This document shows, piece by piece, positions 24,950 to 34,502 of a DNA stretch of 63,825 nt. Position 1 is the first letter of the stretch; the number at the start of each line of letters is the position of its first letter. The notes beneath the pieces are model-generated. The model did no database searches and was not told the DNA's origin. It was given only the letters and a program-made list of their open reading frames with translations. The stretch lies in NCBI GenBank assembly GCA_030150405.1, contig JASLFU010000005.1:1-63825 (forward strand), given 5' to 3'. A program made the translations under genes and the position numbers. The stretch comes from Ignatzschineria sp. GTDB taxonomy: Bacteria; Pseudomonadota; Gammaproteobacteria; Cardiobacteriales; Wohlfahrtiimonadaceae.

Positions 24950-26174
24950 ATTGAGCTGCCCCCTCATGTAGCGGAAGAAGTTGTAACTTTTCGAGCACTG
25001 CAACCGCTGCTGCACGATCAGAATCGAGCCGTAAGTGGTGATGAATCTCTAAAAAACGGGCTTTCAGATTTTCATTCTCTTCACTCTTTGATAACGCACG
25101 ATTTACCTCACGCACAATATTGTTGGTCGTGACCTCTTTTTGAAAAAGCTCTGGAATCAGTACCTCCCCCGCTAAAATATTGGGGAGTGAAAAGTTTTTA
25201 ATATTCACAATTTTAGGCGCAAGCCAAGCTGTAAAGCTATTAAAGCGGTAGCAGACCACCATCGGCTTTTTAAGCAGCATCGCCTCTAAAGAGGCTGTGC
25301 CAGAAGCAAGAAGTACAGCATCTGAAGCTTCCATCACCTGCCTAGAGTATCCTAACGTAACCCAGATACGGGCGCTAAGCTCCGCATTAAAGTGAGCATT
25401 ATCGATGCTAGCGTTAATCTCATTAAAGATCATTTCATTCGCAGCCGGGATTAAAAAGCCTAGAGTAGGATGTTCCTCTCCAAGCTTTTTTATCGACTCT
25501 AAAAATAGAGGTAAGAGACGTTCAATCTCCCCTCGGCGACTCCCCGGTAAAACTGCCAAGAGTGATTCATTGTCAAGCATATTTTGCGGGAGTTCTAAAA
25601 CTTTTTTAGCCAAAAGAGGGTCGGGCTGAAGGGGAATTTCATCACCTAAACGATGCCCCACACAGATAGCATCTACCTGATGCTTTTTATAGAGCTCCAC
25701 CTCAAAGGGAAAAAGACAAAGTACCCGATCAATCCAGCGCCGGATCGTCTTCACCCGCCCTTCTCGCCATACCCAGATAGAGGGGGAAACATATTGAAAG
25801 GTGGTAATTCCCTCTTTTTTAAAATCTTTAGCAAGACGGAGATTAAAATCAGGCGCATCGATACCGATAAAGGCGACTGGCTTCTCCATTTTTGCGCTTT
25901 CAACTAAACGTTTTTTGAGTTTGAATAATTTAGGGAGCTCCTTGATAACCTCCACAAGCCCCATAATAGAGAGGGTTTCAATAGGCGCTAAGGTTTTAAG
26001 CCCGGCCGCCATCATCTCTGGGCCACCAATACCGATAAAGCGCGCTTTAGGATAGAGCGTTTTTAAAGCTCGTATTAAACCTCCACCCAAAAGATCCCCC
26101 GAAAGCTCTCCGGCTACCATCATAAAAAGGGGACTTTCTAAAGAATTTTGCCTATTTTGCTGATTCTGTTCCAT
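24942..26174 (-). CDS. lpxB: Lipid-A-disaccharide synthase
   Basis: Peripheral membrane glycosyltransferase (GT19) joining UDP-diacylglucosamine with lipid X to form the lipid A disaccharide. It has 410 residues. Family blocks are MMVAGELSGDLLGGGLI (about 18-34), 'FIGIGGPEMMAAGL', 'IDAPDFNLRLA', 'YVSPSIWVWREGRVK', 'LAVLPGSRRGEIERLLP' and 'ASGTASLEAML'. It follows lpxA after 133 bases that contain a large stem-loop and overlaps rnhB by eight bases. Confidence 0.96.
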   Translation of the reverse strand: MEQNQQNRQNSLESPLFMMVAGELSGDLLGGGLIRALKTLYPKARFIGIGGPEMMAAGLKTLAPIETLSIMGLVEVIKELPKLFKLKKRLVESAKMEKPVAFIGIDAPDFNLRLAKDFKKEGITTFQYVSPSIWVWREGRVKTIRRWIDRVLCLFPFEVELYKKHQVDAICVGHRLGDEIPLQPDPLLAKKVLELPQNMLDNESLLAVLPGSRRGEIERLLPLFLESIKKLGEEHPTLGFLIPAANEMIFNEINASIDNAHFNAELSARIWVTLGYSRQVMEASDAVLLASGTASLEAMLLKKPMVVCYRFNSFTAWLAPKIVNIKNFSLPNILAGEVLIPELFQKEVTTNNIVREVNRALSKSEENENLKARFLEIHHHLRLDSDRAAAVAVLEKLQLLPLHEGAAQYE

Positions 26175-26206
26175 CGCTAGATCGCATTTCCTTTAGCCTA
26201 AAAATA

Positions 26207-26263
26207 GAGAGCGAAACCGATTCTGCAACACTTTCTCAGTATTATAGAATCTGTTTCGCCCTC
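26207..26263 (-). promoter_or_regulatory. Large stem-loop between lpxA and lpxB
   Basis: Arms 26207-26224 and 26246-26263 pair over 18 positions with two mismatches, around a 21-base loop. On the transcribed minus strand it is followed by TCTCTATTTTTAGG. It could be an attenuator or a partial terminator that lowers lpxB and rnhB relative to lpxA. Confidence 0.6.
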
Positions 26264-26307
26264 ACGTTGATTGCTGTTCTATTTAAGAGGCGTTAAACCC
26301 TAATCCA

Positions 26308-27096
26308 TTAACGGACAATACCACGGTCGCTCGTCTCTTCTAAAAAGAGCACCATCTTCTCTAAATGGGGCGCTTCTTTCGCTAATACTCGAATCTCTTC
26401 AATCGCCTCCTGCAAAGAAAGGTCCTTACGATAGAGTGCACGATAAGCATTTTTAGTGGCTCGAATTGCTTCCGCATCAAAGCCTCGACGACGCAACCCT
26501 TCAGCATTGATCCCTGCAGGTTCTGCACGATATCCCGCTGCCGTAATAAAGGGCGGAACATTGCGATGAATCCCCGAGGAGAAACCTGTAATAGAGCCTT
26601 CGCCCACTCGGCAACGCTGATAGATCATGGAATAACCGCCAAGTACCACATCATCTTCGATAACCGCATGGCCCGCTAAAGAGGCGCCATTAGCAAAGAT
26701 CGTGCGTGAGCCTACAATACAATCATGGGCGATATGGCAAGTCGCCATAATCCAGTTATCATCCCCAATTTTAGTAATGGAGTTATCCTGAATAGTCCCG
26801 CGGCTAATGCTCACATATTCTCGAATGGTATTACGATCCCCAATCTCTAAGAAAACCTCATCTCCAGGCTTAAACTTTTTATCCTGTGGAACATCCCCAA
26901 TAGAGGAGAATTGATAGAAAGTATTATCTTCCCCAATAGTGGTGGGGCCTTGAATAACCACATGGGAGGTGAGCTTAGTGCCTTTACCAATCTTCACATG
27001 GGGACCGATCACACAATAAGGGCCGACCTCAACCGCTTCATGAAGCTCTGCACTCGGATCGATCACCGCTGTTGGATGAATACGTTCGTTTGCCAT
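26308..27096 (-). CDS. lpxA: UDP-N-acetylglucosamine acyltransferase
   Basis: First step of lipid A synthesis, transferring a hydroxyacyl chain from ACP to UDP-GlcNAc. It has 262 residues made of left-handed beta-helix hexapeptide repeats (IHPTAVIDPSAELHEAVEVG onward). The catalytic-histidine segment is 'CHIAHDCIVG' (about 120-130), and a C-terminal helical region follows. Its ATG overlaps the fabZ stop as TAATG, so translation is coupled. Confidence 0.97.
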   Translation of the reverse strand: MANERIHPTAVIDPSAELHEAVEVGPYCVIGPHVKIGKGTKLTSHVVIQGPTTIGEDNTFYQFSSIGDVPQDKKFKPGDEVFLEIGDRNTIREYVSISRGTIQDNSITKIGDDNWIMATCHIAHDCIVGSRTIFANGASLAGHAVIEDDVVLGGYSMIYQRCRVGEGSITGFSSGIHRNVPPFITAAGYRAEPAGINAEGLRRRGFDAEAIRATKNAYRALYRKDLSLQEAIEEIRVLAKEAPHLEKMVLFLEETSDRGIVR

Positions 27097-27572
27097 TACT
27101 CAAAAGCCTCACGACGTGTACACATAATATTAGCCTGACAAACCACCTTGCCATCCACATAGGCCTTTCCTTCAAAGGACCAGATCCCCCGCTTAGCACG
27201 AATAAAACGCACCTCTAAATCGAGAATATCTCCCGGCTCTACGGGCTGGCGGAAACGGGCTTTATCGATACCTACAAAGTAATAGATCGATTGATCTGTA
27301 GAATCGTAATTATCTACCGATTTAAAGCTTAAAATCCCCGTAGCTTGCGCTAAGGCTTCCAGAATCATCACCCCTGGCATAATCGGTTTTACAGGAAAGT
27401 GACCGGTAAAATAAGGCTCATTATAGGTGACGTTTTTACGTGCGTAGAGCACCTCATTAGGTGTGTAATCGAGTACACGATCGATCATTAAAAAAGGGTA
27501 ACGATGAGGGAGATACCTCATAATTTCATTAATATCGATCTCTTTTTTTTCAGTTTCTACAGTCTCTGTCAT
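27096..27572 (-). CDS. fabZ: 3-hydroxyacyl-ACP dehydratase FabZ
   Basis: Hot-dog-fold dehydratase of fatty acid synthesis that competes with LpxA/LpxD for hydroxyacyl-ACP. It has 158 residues. Catalytic His lies in GHFPVKPIMPGVMILEALAQ (about 57-76), with the preceding 'LPHRYPFLMIDRV'. It sits between lpxD and lpxA as in most gammaproteobacteria, with a one-base overlap with lpxA. Confidence 0.97.
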   Translation of the reverse strand: MTETVETEKKEIDINEIMRYLPHRYPFLMIDRVLDYTPNEVLYARKNVTYNEPYFTGHFPVKPIMPGVMILEALAQATGILSFKSVDNYDSTDQSIYYFVGIDKARFRQPVEPGDILDLEVRFIRAKRGIWSFEGKAYVDGKVVCQANIMCTRREAFE

Positions 27573-27596
27573 TCTCTAATCTCTCTCTATTTGATC

Positions 27597-28649
27597 TTAA
27601 TCCTGATCGTTAATCTTCTCTAACTCTTTTTCTAATTGTTTAACGCGATCGAAAAGATCCCCTAAGCGTTTAATTCGAGCGGTGTTATAGCGCCACTCAC
27701 GATTCTCTAAAAGCGGAGGGATAGAAGAGTAAACCTTTCCGGCTTTTAGGGGTTGGCTCACCTGAGTGCCCCCTGTAACGATCACATTATCCTCAATCTT
27801 CATATGACCATTCATCCCCACACCCCCGCCGATCACAACGTTACTGCCAATATCGGTGGAGCCCGCAATACCGGTATAACCAGCAATTACAGTATGTTCG
27901 CCCACTACACAGTTATGCCCGAGTTGAACATGGTTATCGATCTTCGTGCCTCTGCCTACGATGGTATCTTCAATGGCGCCACGATCAATACAGCTACCTG
28001 CGCCAATATCCACATCATCTGCTAAAATAACGCGCCCTAATTGGGCTACTTTAACGTACCCCTCTTTACCACGCGCAAAGCCAAATCCTTCCGCCCCAAT
28101 CACCGCATTAGGATGAAGTGTAACTCGATCCCCAAGAATCGACTCATAACGAATGGTGACGCTTGAGAAGAGGTAGCAGTTCTGCCCCATCACCACATCT
28201 CGCTCAATAACACAGTGCGCATCAATGTAGCTACCATCGCCGATCTCTACATTTTCACCAATAATGCTATATGCCCCAACCGTGACATTCTCTCCAAGCT
28301 TTGCACTAGGTGCAATGACTGCTGTGGGATGAATACCGGAAAAATTTTGATAATCCGTTTGAAAAAGTTGAGTCACATAGGCCCATGCTTCGTGGGTATT
28401 ACCGCAGATTATTGCACTTTGAGATTCTTGAAGATGCTCAAAATTTCGTTCATCTACTAAAATTGCAGCGGCGGTAGTTGTCTCAAGATATTGGCGATAT
28501 TTGGGATTATGAAAGAAGGAGAGCGTCGCTTCCTTACCATTTTGAATTGTGGAAAGACCACAGATATCGAGCGATCCATCGCCCTCTAACCTTACCTCTA
28601 AACCCTTCTCTTTAAGGTATTGGTAGATCCCTTCTAATTTCATTTGCAT
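27597..28649 (-). CDS. lpxD: UDP-3-O-acyl-glucosamine N-acyltransferase
   Basis: Third lipid A step, N-acylation of UDP-3-O-acylglucosamine. It has 350 residues. An N-terminal uridine-binding domain (about 1-100) precedes the hexapeptide-repeat beta-helix (about 105-310) with the catalytic-His region 'DNHVQLGHNCVVGEHT' and a C-terminal helix. The ATG at 28649 is preferred over the one six bases later because a GAAGAAGAG stretch is correctly spaced. It follows skp by six bases. Confidence 0.96.
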   Translation of the reverse strand: MQMKLEGIYQYLKEKGLEVRLEGDGSLDICGLSTIQNGKEATLSFFHNPKYRQYLETTTAAAILVDERNFEHLQESQSAIICGNTHEAWAYVTQLFQTDYQNFSGIHPTAVIAPSAKLGENVTVGAYSIIGENVEIGDGSYIDAHCVIERDVVMGQNCYLFSSVTIRYESILGDRVTLHPNAVIGAEGFGFARGKEGYVKVAQLGRVILADDVDIGAGSCIDRGAIEDTIVGRGTKIDNHVQLGHNCVVGEHTVIAGYTGIAGSTDIGSNVVIGGGVGMNGHMKIEDNVIVTGGTQVSQPLKAGKVYSSIPPLLENREWRYNTARIKRLGDLFDRVKQLEKELEKINDQD

Positions 28650-28655
28650 CAGCGT

Positions 28656-29180
28656 TTACTCTTCTTCTGTCAACATCTCAAAAATTGCATCAGTAAGATA
28701 ATGTTTCTCTTTTGCATAGATTAGCCCCGACTCTAAGATCATATCGTAATCATGAGTAGTTGCGTACTTTAAGATACCATCATTAATATCTTTCTGAATT
28801 TTATAGAGCTCTTCATTCTTCCGTAAATTAAACTCTTGACGTACATCGTTACTTAAACGGACAAATTCACGCTCAAGATTCACAATATCCCGCTCTAATT
28901 GACGTAGATTACTCTCATCTTCATTGCTATTGAGGAGCTCCCTGCGAAGTTGCTCAATCTCATCACGCTTACGTAAAAGATATTTATCTTTAGAGAGAAA
29001 CTCCTCATTAAGCTGTGAATAGACATCCCGATGAAGAACATACCGCTCAAGCAGGATATTAGTATCTACCACGCCAATTTTAAGCGCTTCTTGCTCTTTA
29101 GCAAAAAGTGGATTTATAGAAAAAAGGAGAGCAGCAACCCCTAGGATTGCTGCTGCCCATGCTCTTAATTTGAATAACAT
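28656..29180 (-). CDS. skp: Periplasmic chaperone Skp (OmpH family)
   Basis: Trimeric periplasmic holdase for unfolded outer-membrane proteins. It has 174 residues. A Sec signal peptide (WAAAILGVAALLFSINPLFA, cleavage about residue 27) is followed by the beta-strand IGVVDTNILL and two long charged coiled-coil helices (about 55-145), which form the tentacles. It lies directly after bamA, the usual arrangement. Confidence 0.93.
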   Translation of the reverse strand: MLFKLRAWAAAILGVAALLFSINPLFAKEQEALKIGVVDTNILLERYVLHRDVYSQLNEEFLSKDKYLLRKRDEIEQLRRELLNSNEDESNLRQLERDIVNLEREFVRLSNDVRQEFNLRKNEELYKIQKDINDGILKYATTHDYDMILESGLIYAKEKHYLTDAIFEMLTEEE

Positions 29181-29204
29181 ATTCGTCTCAATAACGATTA
29201 ATAA

Positions 29205-31796
29205 TTAGTATGGAAGTCCGATCGAGAATTGGAATTTCTGCTTACGATCTCCCGTTTTACTTCCCATAGGATGGGCATAAGAGAAGGCTAATGGACCAAG
29301 AGGTGATAGCCAAACCATGCTCACACCTGCAGAGTATCGAACATCATCAAACTTCACATCATTTGGCTTGCTATGTACGTTACCTGCATCCATAAAGACG
29401 CTCCAACGTAAGTTGTTATTATCCTCAAACCCTGGCACCTTCATCACCACTTCGGCCGTCGCATTGTAACGGAATGCACCTCCTCGGGTATCGCCATTAC
29501 TAAATCTTGGGCCTAAAGAGTTAGTACGATATCCACGAACCGTACGTAAACCCCCTGCAAAGTAGTTCTCATAGAAGGGGAGGTTTTTGGTATCTCCATA
29601 CCCCCAACCCGCCATTGCATCCCCACGGAAAGCAAGAACAAAGTTCTCATCATCATCGAAGGGGAAGAAGCTCTGGTGTTTATAGTGGAGCTTGTAGAAC
29701 TCATCATCCGAACCTGGAATGGTCCCCGATAAGGTTAAGCCATTGTACGTTCCTTCCGATGGGAAAATGGTACGGTTACGGGTATCGCGGTTAATACCTA
29801 CGTTGGCACGATAGAGATTCTTTCTAACTTTATAACGTGGTGTCCCCTGCGCACACTCCCCTGGGAAGTAGTTGCTCGGGTAACATTCTCCCCCTAACTC
29901 ATAGACAATATCAATCGGAGATTCCCGCGTCGTTGAGAGAGAGAGTCGCTCATAACCAATACCGGCACTTACAGTGGTATATTCCGTAATGGGATAAGCG
30001 AAGTTAAACATAAGAGCGATACCATCGGCAATATAGTTACCGGTATCATCGTAATCATGCTTCTCTTTACTATAACGAAGGCTCACCCCTGCACTTAACC
30101 CATCTTTCGTAAAATAGGGGTTAGTGTAGTCGATCATATAGTAGCTACCGCTCTTATCTGTCTCCGCTTGGAGATTAAGCTCGTGCCCTTTACCCATAAA
30201 GTTCGGTTGTGAAAGCCCCGCATTAACACCAAACTTGGTGTCCATTCCATAGCTTACGCCGAAGGTAATACTTCCTGCACTACGCTCTTTAACACGATAA
30301 GTTAAATCGATCGTATCGTCATTTACACCTTCAGTCTCTACAGCTACATTTTCCACATGGCTTAGGCGCTGAATTCTAACTCTTGAACGTTCAATATCTC
30401 TAGAGACAAAAAGCCCCCCTTCCATCTGGCGTAATTCACGGCGGAAAACTTCATCTTGCGTACGCTCGTTACCTTCAATATTGATGCGGCGAACATAAGT
30501 CCGCTCTCCGGCATCTACAGCAAAGGAGAAATCAACAACTTGTGTCTCTTCATTAATTCGAGGAATCGCATTCACTCGAGCTAATGCATAACCCTCGTCA
30601 CCTAAACGATCTTGAATCGCTTTGATGCTCTCTGTAACACGGGAGAGCTTATAAACTTTGCCCTCTTCAATCGTGACCAGTGCCTTTAGCTCTTCTGGAT
30701 CGATTTTATAATTTCCAACAACATCAAAGCCGCCGAAAGTATACTTTGGCCCTTCTTTGATATCGATATCGAGATAAACACTCTCTTTATCCCGTGTTAA
30801 TGAGGCAACTGAGTGATTCACTTCTGCCTTCATATACCCTTTATTTTTATAAAAGGTTTCGAGATTTTCTAACTCATTATCAATGGTGTAGGGATCATAA
30901 CGATCACGGGTAGAGAGCAGTGTTTTCCACCCTGCTTTTCTTACCCGTAATTGACGCGTCAATTTACGATCTGAAAACGCCTCATTCCCTGTAAAGTTAA
31001 TCTGACGAACAACCCCTGTACGCCCTTCTGAAAGAAGGAATTTAAGCCCTACGCGATTTCTTGGGAGCTCAGTGGTTACGACATCCACATCAACGGCGTA
31101 TTTCCCTTTTGTTTCATACGCCTTAATCAAGTTATTTCTTGCCTGCTCAACATTCGCTTCGCTAAAAGTGCGCCCTTCAAGAACATTCGTTGCGGCAATG
31201 ATCTCTTGCAGCTGCATATCTTTAATTTCACGGTTGCCTTCAAAGCTTACCTGCGAGATTAAAGGCTGCTCAACCACTTCGATCACTAAATTTGAACGAA
31301 CAACCTCTTCAGGGGGAGCAGGACAACGGGGATCCCCCGGCATACAGAGAATCTCTTCGTAATAATATTCTGGCTCTGGCTCGTAGTAGATCTCTTCATC
31401 ATTTTCGGTACGAATATTGCCAAAGGGGTTGTAGATCTCACCACCGCCTCCTGTGCGTACTGTTGAGCCCGTAGAGCGACGCGCTTCTGGTGGGATCGGC
31501 ACTGCCACCACAATAGTTTGCGGTTTAGGAAGACCTAATACGCGCCCACCGGCGGTTTTAACTTTGACATCTTTAAAGTACCCTGTGGCATAAAGACGCT
31601 CAACGAGATCTCGTACATTGCCACGCTGCACCGTTGCGGAAGGATCCATATTCATTGCTGAAAAGACCATTGCAGGATGCAGTTGCTCAAGGCCGTCGAT
31701 ACGGATATCTCTTACCTCATACTTCTGAGCAAACACCGTACTACTTGCTAAAAGCGCTGTTGCAAGAAGAGTTCTTCTAAATTTGAGTCGTGCCAT
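29205..31796 (-). CDS. bamA: Outer-membrane protein assembly factor BamA
   Basis: Omp85 protein that inserts beta-barrel proteins into the outer membrane. It has 863 residues (E. coli 810). The signal peptide ends VFA-QKY (about 23). Five POTRA domains (about 25-460) and the C-terminal barrel follow. Barrel hallmarks include the 'VRGY' loop-6 motif in GGLRTVRGYRTNSLGP and a terminal aromatic strand ending FQFSIGLPY. Residues about 81-168 are an insertion into the second hairpin of POTRA1, rich in Glu, Tyr, Pro and Gly and containing Cys151 and Cys158. The insertion accounts for most of the extra length. Confidence 0.96.
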   Translation of the reverse strand: MARLKFRRTLLATALLASSTVFAQKYEVRDIRIDGLEQLHPAMVFSAMNMDPSATVQRGNVRDLVERLYATGYFKDVKVKTAGGRVLGLPKPQTIVVAVPIPPEARRSTGSTVRTGGGGEIYNPFGNIRTENDEEIYYEPEPEYYYEEILCMPGDPRCPAPPEEVVRSNLVIEVVEQPLISQVSFEGNREIKDMQLQEIIAATNVLEGRTFSEANVEQARNNLIKAYETKGKYAVDVDVVTTELPRNRVGLKFLLSEGRTGVVRQINFTGNEAFSDRKLTRQLRVRKAGWKTLLSTRDRYDPYTIDNELENLETFYKNKGYMKAEVNHSVASLTRDKESVYLDIDIKEGPKYTFGGFDVVGNYKIDPEELKALVTIEEGKVYKLSRVTESIKAIQDRLGDEGYALARVNAIPRINEETQVVDFSFAVDAGERTYVRRINIEGNERTQDEVFRRELRQMEGGLFVSRDIERSRVRIQRLSHVENVAVETEGVNDDTIDLTYRVKERSAGSITFGVSYGMDTKFGVNAGLSQPNFMGKGHELNLQAETDKSGSYYMIDYTNPYFTKDGLSAGVSLRYSKEKHDYDDTGNYIADGIALMFNFAYPITEYTTVSAGIGYERLSLSTTRESPIDIVYELGGECYPSNYFPGECAQGTPRYKVRKNLYRANVGINRDTRNRTIFPSEGTYNGLTLSGTIPGSDDEFYKLHYKHQSFFPFDDDENFVLAFRGDAMAGWGYGDTKNLPFYENYFAGGLRTVRGYRTNSLGPRFSNGDTRGGAFRYNATAEVVMKVPGFEDNNNLRWSVFMDAGNVHSKPNDVKFDDVRYSAGVSMVWLSPLGPLAFSYAHPMGSKTGDRKQKFQFSIGLPY

Positions 31797-31891
31797 CGTA
31801 AAAATTCTCTATTCCCAAGGGTATGATTAATGCATTTATAAACTGCGTCAATATACCCAATTCACCAAATTAATTCCAATAATTGTCGCCG

Positions 31892-33268
31892 TTAAAACCA
31901 CTTAGAGAGATCATAAAATATTACTACTGCCATAAAAGCAAAAAGTAATAATGCCCCTATTTGGAGCGTCATTAACGAAACTTTTTCCGGAATTCTTCCT
32001 TTACCCACTACCTTTTCAATGAGAAGCCCCACCAAGCGCCCCCCATCGAGTACCGGTATCGGAAGCAAATTCAACACCCCTAAATTAACGCTAAAAAGTG
32101 CCAATAACTTAATAAAATAGACCCAGCCGGCATCTAACGTCTTACCCGCAATATCGGCAATGGAAACAGGCCCTGCCATAGTATTAAGATGAATCTGCCC
32201 CTTAATCATTCGTCCGATAAATTTAAAGATCATCAATGAATTTTGATAGGTTTCTATAGTCGCCATCTTAAGCGCTTTAAGGGGGCCAAATTTTTGCAAT
32301 GTCTGAAGAGAGGCGAGCTCCTCGAGCACAGGTTCCGGAAGCTCAGATACCCCAACCCCTAATTTAAAAGCGCCAGTTCCATCACGCACAAGATGAAGAG
32401 GGAGTGTTACTCTCTCTCCCTCGCGCAATACAACAATATCAAGATCAAGCGCATCAGCATCTTCATCATTTAAGCGCTGCAATGTTGCTAAAAGATCATT
32501 CCATGCCGCAATCTTTAATCCTGCTAACTCAAGGATTTTATCCCCGCGTTGCAAACCTGCTTTTGCTCCTGCACCATCCTCCACTACAAGCCCGATTTCT
32601 GCAGGGAGAGCAGGCATATAGAGACGAAGCCCCATCGATTCATCAAAATATTGCTCTGCATTAAGTTTTAAAGGCGCCCCAAGATCAATACGACGTGTGA
32701 TCTCCTCGCCATTACGCTCAACAACAACATCCGCAACACCATCATCTAGATACTCAATAAGACGATAGATCGCCTCCTCGTAGGTTGCTGTTTTCTTTCC
32801 ATCTACTGAAAGAATTAGGTCGCCTCGCTCAAAACCTGCTACCGCCATTGCACTATTTGCGGGCGGCGTATCAAGCTTTGCTTTAAAAGCAGGTAGACCA
32901 TAGAGATAGAGCCCAGTTAAGACAATAACTGCAAAGATCAGATTAATAAGCGGGCCAGCTGCAATCACGGCGGCCCGTTTCCAGATCGGTTTTGAATTGA
33001 AAGCGAGCGCTCTCTCTTCTGGCTTAACTTTATGGACTCGATCATCGAGCATTGCCACATATCCCCCCAGAGGAATAAGCCCGATGCGATACTCCACACC
33101 ATCCTTCCCTACTCGGCGCCAAAGACTTTTCCCAAAGCCGATACTGAAGGTCAGCACTTTAAATCCTAAACGGCGCGCCATATAGAAATGCCCAAATTCA
33201 TGGATCGTCACTAAAACGCCCATTAAAAGTAGGAAACCGAAGGTTGAATTAAAGAGTGCTGAAAGCAT
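31892..33268 (-). CDS. rseP: Site-2 protease RseP
   Basis: Inner-membrane zinc metalloprotease that cleaves the anti-sigma factor RseA and remnant signal peptides. It has 458 residues. The catalytic HEFGH motif is at residues 23-27 in the first helix, and the second zinc-ligand motif LLPIPVLDGGRL is near residue 400. Two periplasmic PDZ domains lie between (about 120-200 and 215-310). AGAGGT is five bases upstream of the ATG. It is placed between dxr and bamA. Confidence 0.96.
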   Translation of the reverse strand: MLSALFNSTFGFLLLMGVLVTIHEFGHFYMARRLGFKVLTFSIGFGKSLWRRVGKDGVEYRIGLIPLGGYVAMLDDRVHKVKPEERALAFNSKPIWKRAAVIAAGPLINLIFAVIVLTGLYLYGLPAFKAKLDTPPANSAMAVAGFERGDLILSVDGKKTATYEEAIYRLIEYLDDGVADVVVERNGEEITRRIDLGAPLKLNAEQYFDESMGLRLYMPALPAEIGLVVEDGAGAKAGLQRGDKILELAGLKIAAWNDLLATLQRLNDEDADALDLDIVVLREGERVTLPLHLVRDGTGAFKLGVGVSELPEPVLEELASLQTLQKFGPLKALKMATIETYQNSLMIFKFIGRMIKGQIHLNTMAGPVSIADIAGKTLDAGWVYFIKLLALFSVNLGVLNLLPIPVLDGGRLVGLLIEKVVGKGRIPEKVSLMTLQIGALLLFAFMAVVIFYDLSKWF

Positions 33269-33314
33269 GTTTACCTCTAAATAGGAAATTTAAAATGTAA
33301 CATCTATAAAATCG

Positions 33315-34493
33315 CTAGCGTTTTGCAATCTGCTCGAGTGTTTTAGTCCGAATCTCGGCATCAAACGCCAGTAATGCCTCTTCATCCTTGAGCGTAGTGG
33401 GGATTGTCTTTGCTAACATCTGCTCTAAAATCGTAGGAATCTCCATATAGCCAATTCTGCGCTCTAAAAACGCCTCCACTAAGATCTCATTGGCTGCATT
33501 GAGCGTAACTAAATGGGCTGTTCCCGCTAATAAACTCTCTTTTGCTAAACGAAGAGCTGGAAACGCCTCAAGATCGGGGGCTTCAAAATTTAATTGCCCA
33601 ATAGCCACAAGATCGAGCGCTTTTGCCCCAGAGAGAAGCCGCTCGGGATACCCTAAAGCATGGGCTATAGGAATCGCCATATCAGCCTCTCCTAACTGCG
33701 CAAGCATGGTGCCATCTCGATACTCTACAAGAGAGTGAATAATACTCTCTGGGTGGACTAAAACCCCAATACTATCGGCCGGCATATTAAAGAGAAAATG
33801 GGCCTCAATAAACTCTAAGCCCTTATTCATTAAGGTAGAAGAGTCGATGGTTACTTTAGGGCCCATCGACCAATTGGGGTGTTTAAGCGCCGCTTCTACC
33901 GTCACTTTTTCAAGCTCTGCCCGGCTTTTCCCCCGAAATGGCCCACCAGAGGCGGTTAAAATAAGCCGTTTTACACCCTCTAAACTTGCACCTTGCCCTG
34001 TTTTAGGAAGACATTGAAAGAGTGCATTATGCTCACTATCGATCGGCAAAACTACCGCCCCAGAGCGCTCTACCTCTGCCATAAAGAGCTCACCTCCTAC
34101 TACGAGGGTCTCCTTATTTGCAAGCAAAATAGTCTTCCCTGCCCGTACCGCAGCAAGACTTGAAAGAAAGCCCTTTGCACCCACAATGGCGGCAACCACA
34201 ATCTCAACTTCAGGCTCAGCAACTAAGGATAAAATCGCCTCCTCTCCCCCTAAAACTTTAGTAGGAAGGCTCGCATCTCGACATCTCTCTTTAAGTTCCT
34301 GCGCGGCATCTTTATCCTCTAACACCGCATATTGAGGGGAAAACTCTGCACAGATCGCAAACATCTTCTCTACATTTTGATGGGCAATGACAGAATGGAG
34401 AGCAAATTTCTCCCGATTATTACGCACCACTTTTAAAGTGGAGTCCCCAATAGATCCGGTAGCTCCAAGAATTGAGATCCTTTTTTTAACCAT
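33315..34493 (-). CDS. dxr: 1-deoxy-D-xylulose 5-phosphate reductoisomerase
   Basis: Second enzyme of the MEP isoprenoid pathway, using NADPH and a divalent metal. It has 392 residues. The NADPH fold starts ISILGATGSIGDSTLKVV (about 5-22). The metal and substrate motifs are 'LPIDSEHNALFQCL' and 'LTASGGPFR', and further conserved blocks are HPNWSMGPKVTIDSSTLMNKGLE-like. It feeds the isoprenoid supply used by UppS next door. Confidence 0.97.
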   Translation of the reverse strand: MVKKRISILGATGSIGDSTLKVVRNNREKFALHSVIAHQNVEKMFAICAEFSPQYAVLEDKDAAQELKERCRDASLPTKVLGGEEAILSLVAEPEVEIVVAAIVGAKGFLSSLAAVRAGKTILLANKETLVVGGELFMAEVERSGAVVLPIDSEHNALFQCLPKTGQGASLEGVKRLILTASGGPFRGKSRAELEKVTVEAALKHPNWSMGPKVTIDSSTLMNKGLEFIEAHFLFNMPADSIGVLVHPESIIHSLVEYRDGTMLAQLGEADMAIPIAHALGYPERLLSGAKALDLVAIGQLNFEAPDLEAFPALRLAKESLLAGTAHLVTLNAANEILVEAFLERRIGYMEIPTILEQMLAKTIPTTLKDEEALLAFDAEIRTKTLEQIAKR

Positions 34494-34502
34494 AATCGCC
34501 TC

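Noticed and set aside
31286..31513. Additional frames over the BamA insertion
   Set aside because: Alternative-frame readings of the same bases. The BamA frame is continuous and matches the family on both sides.
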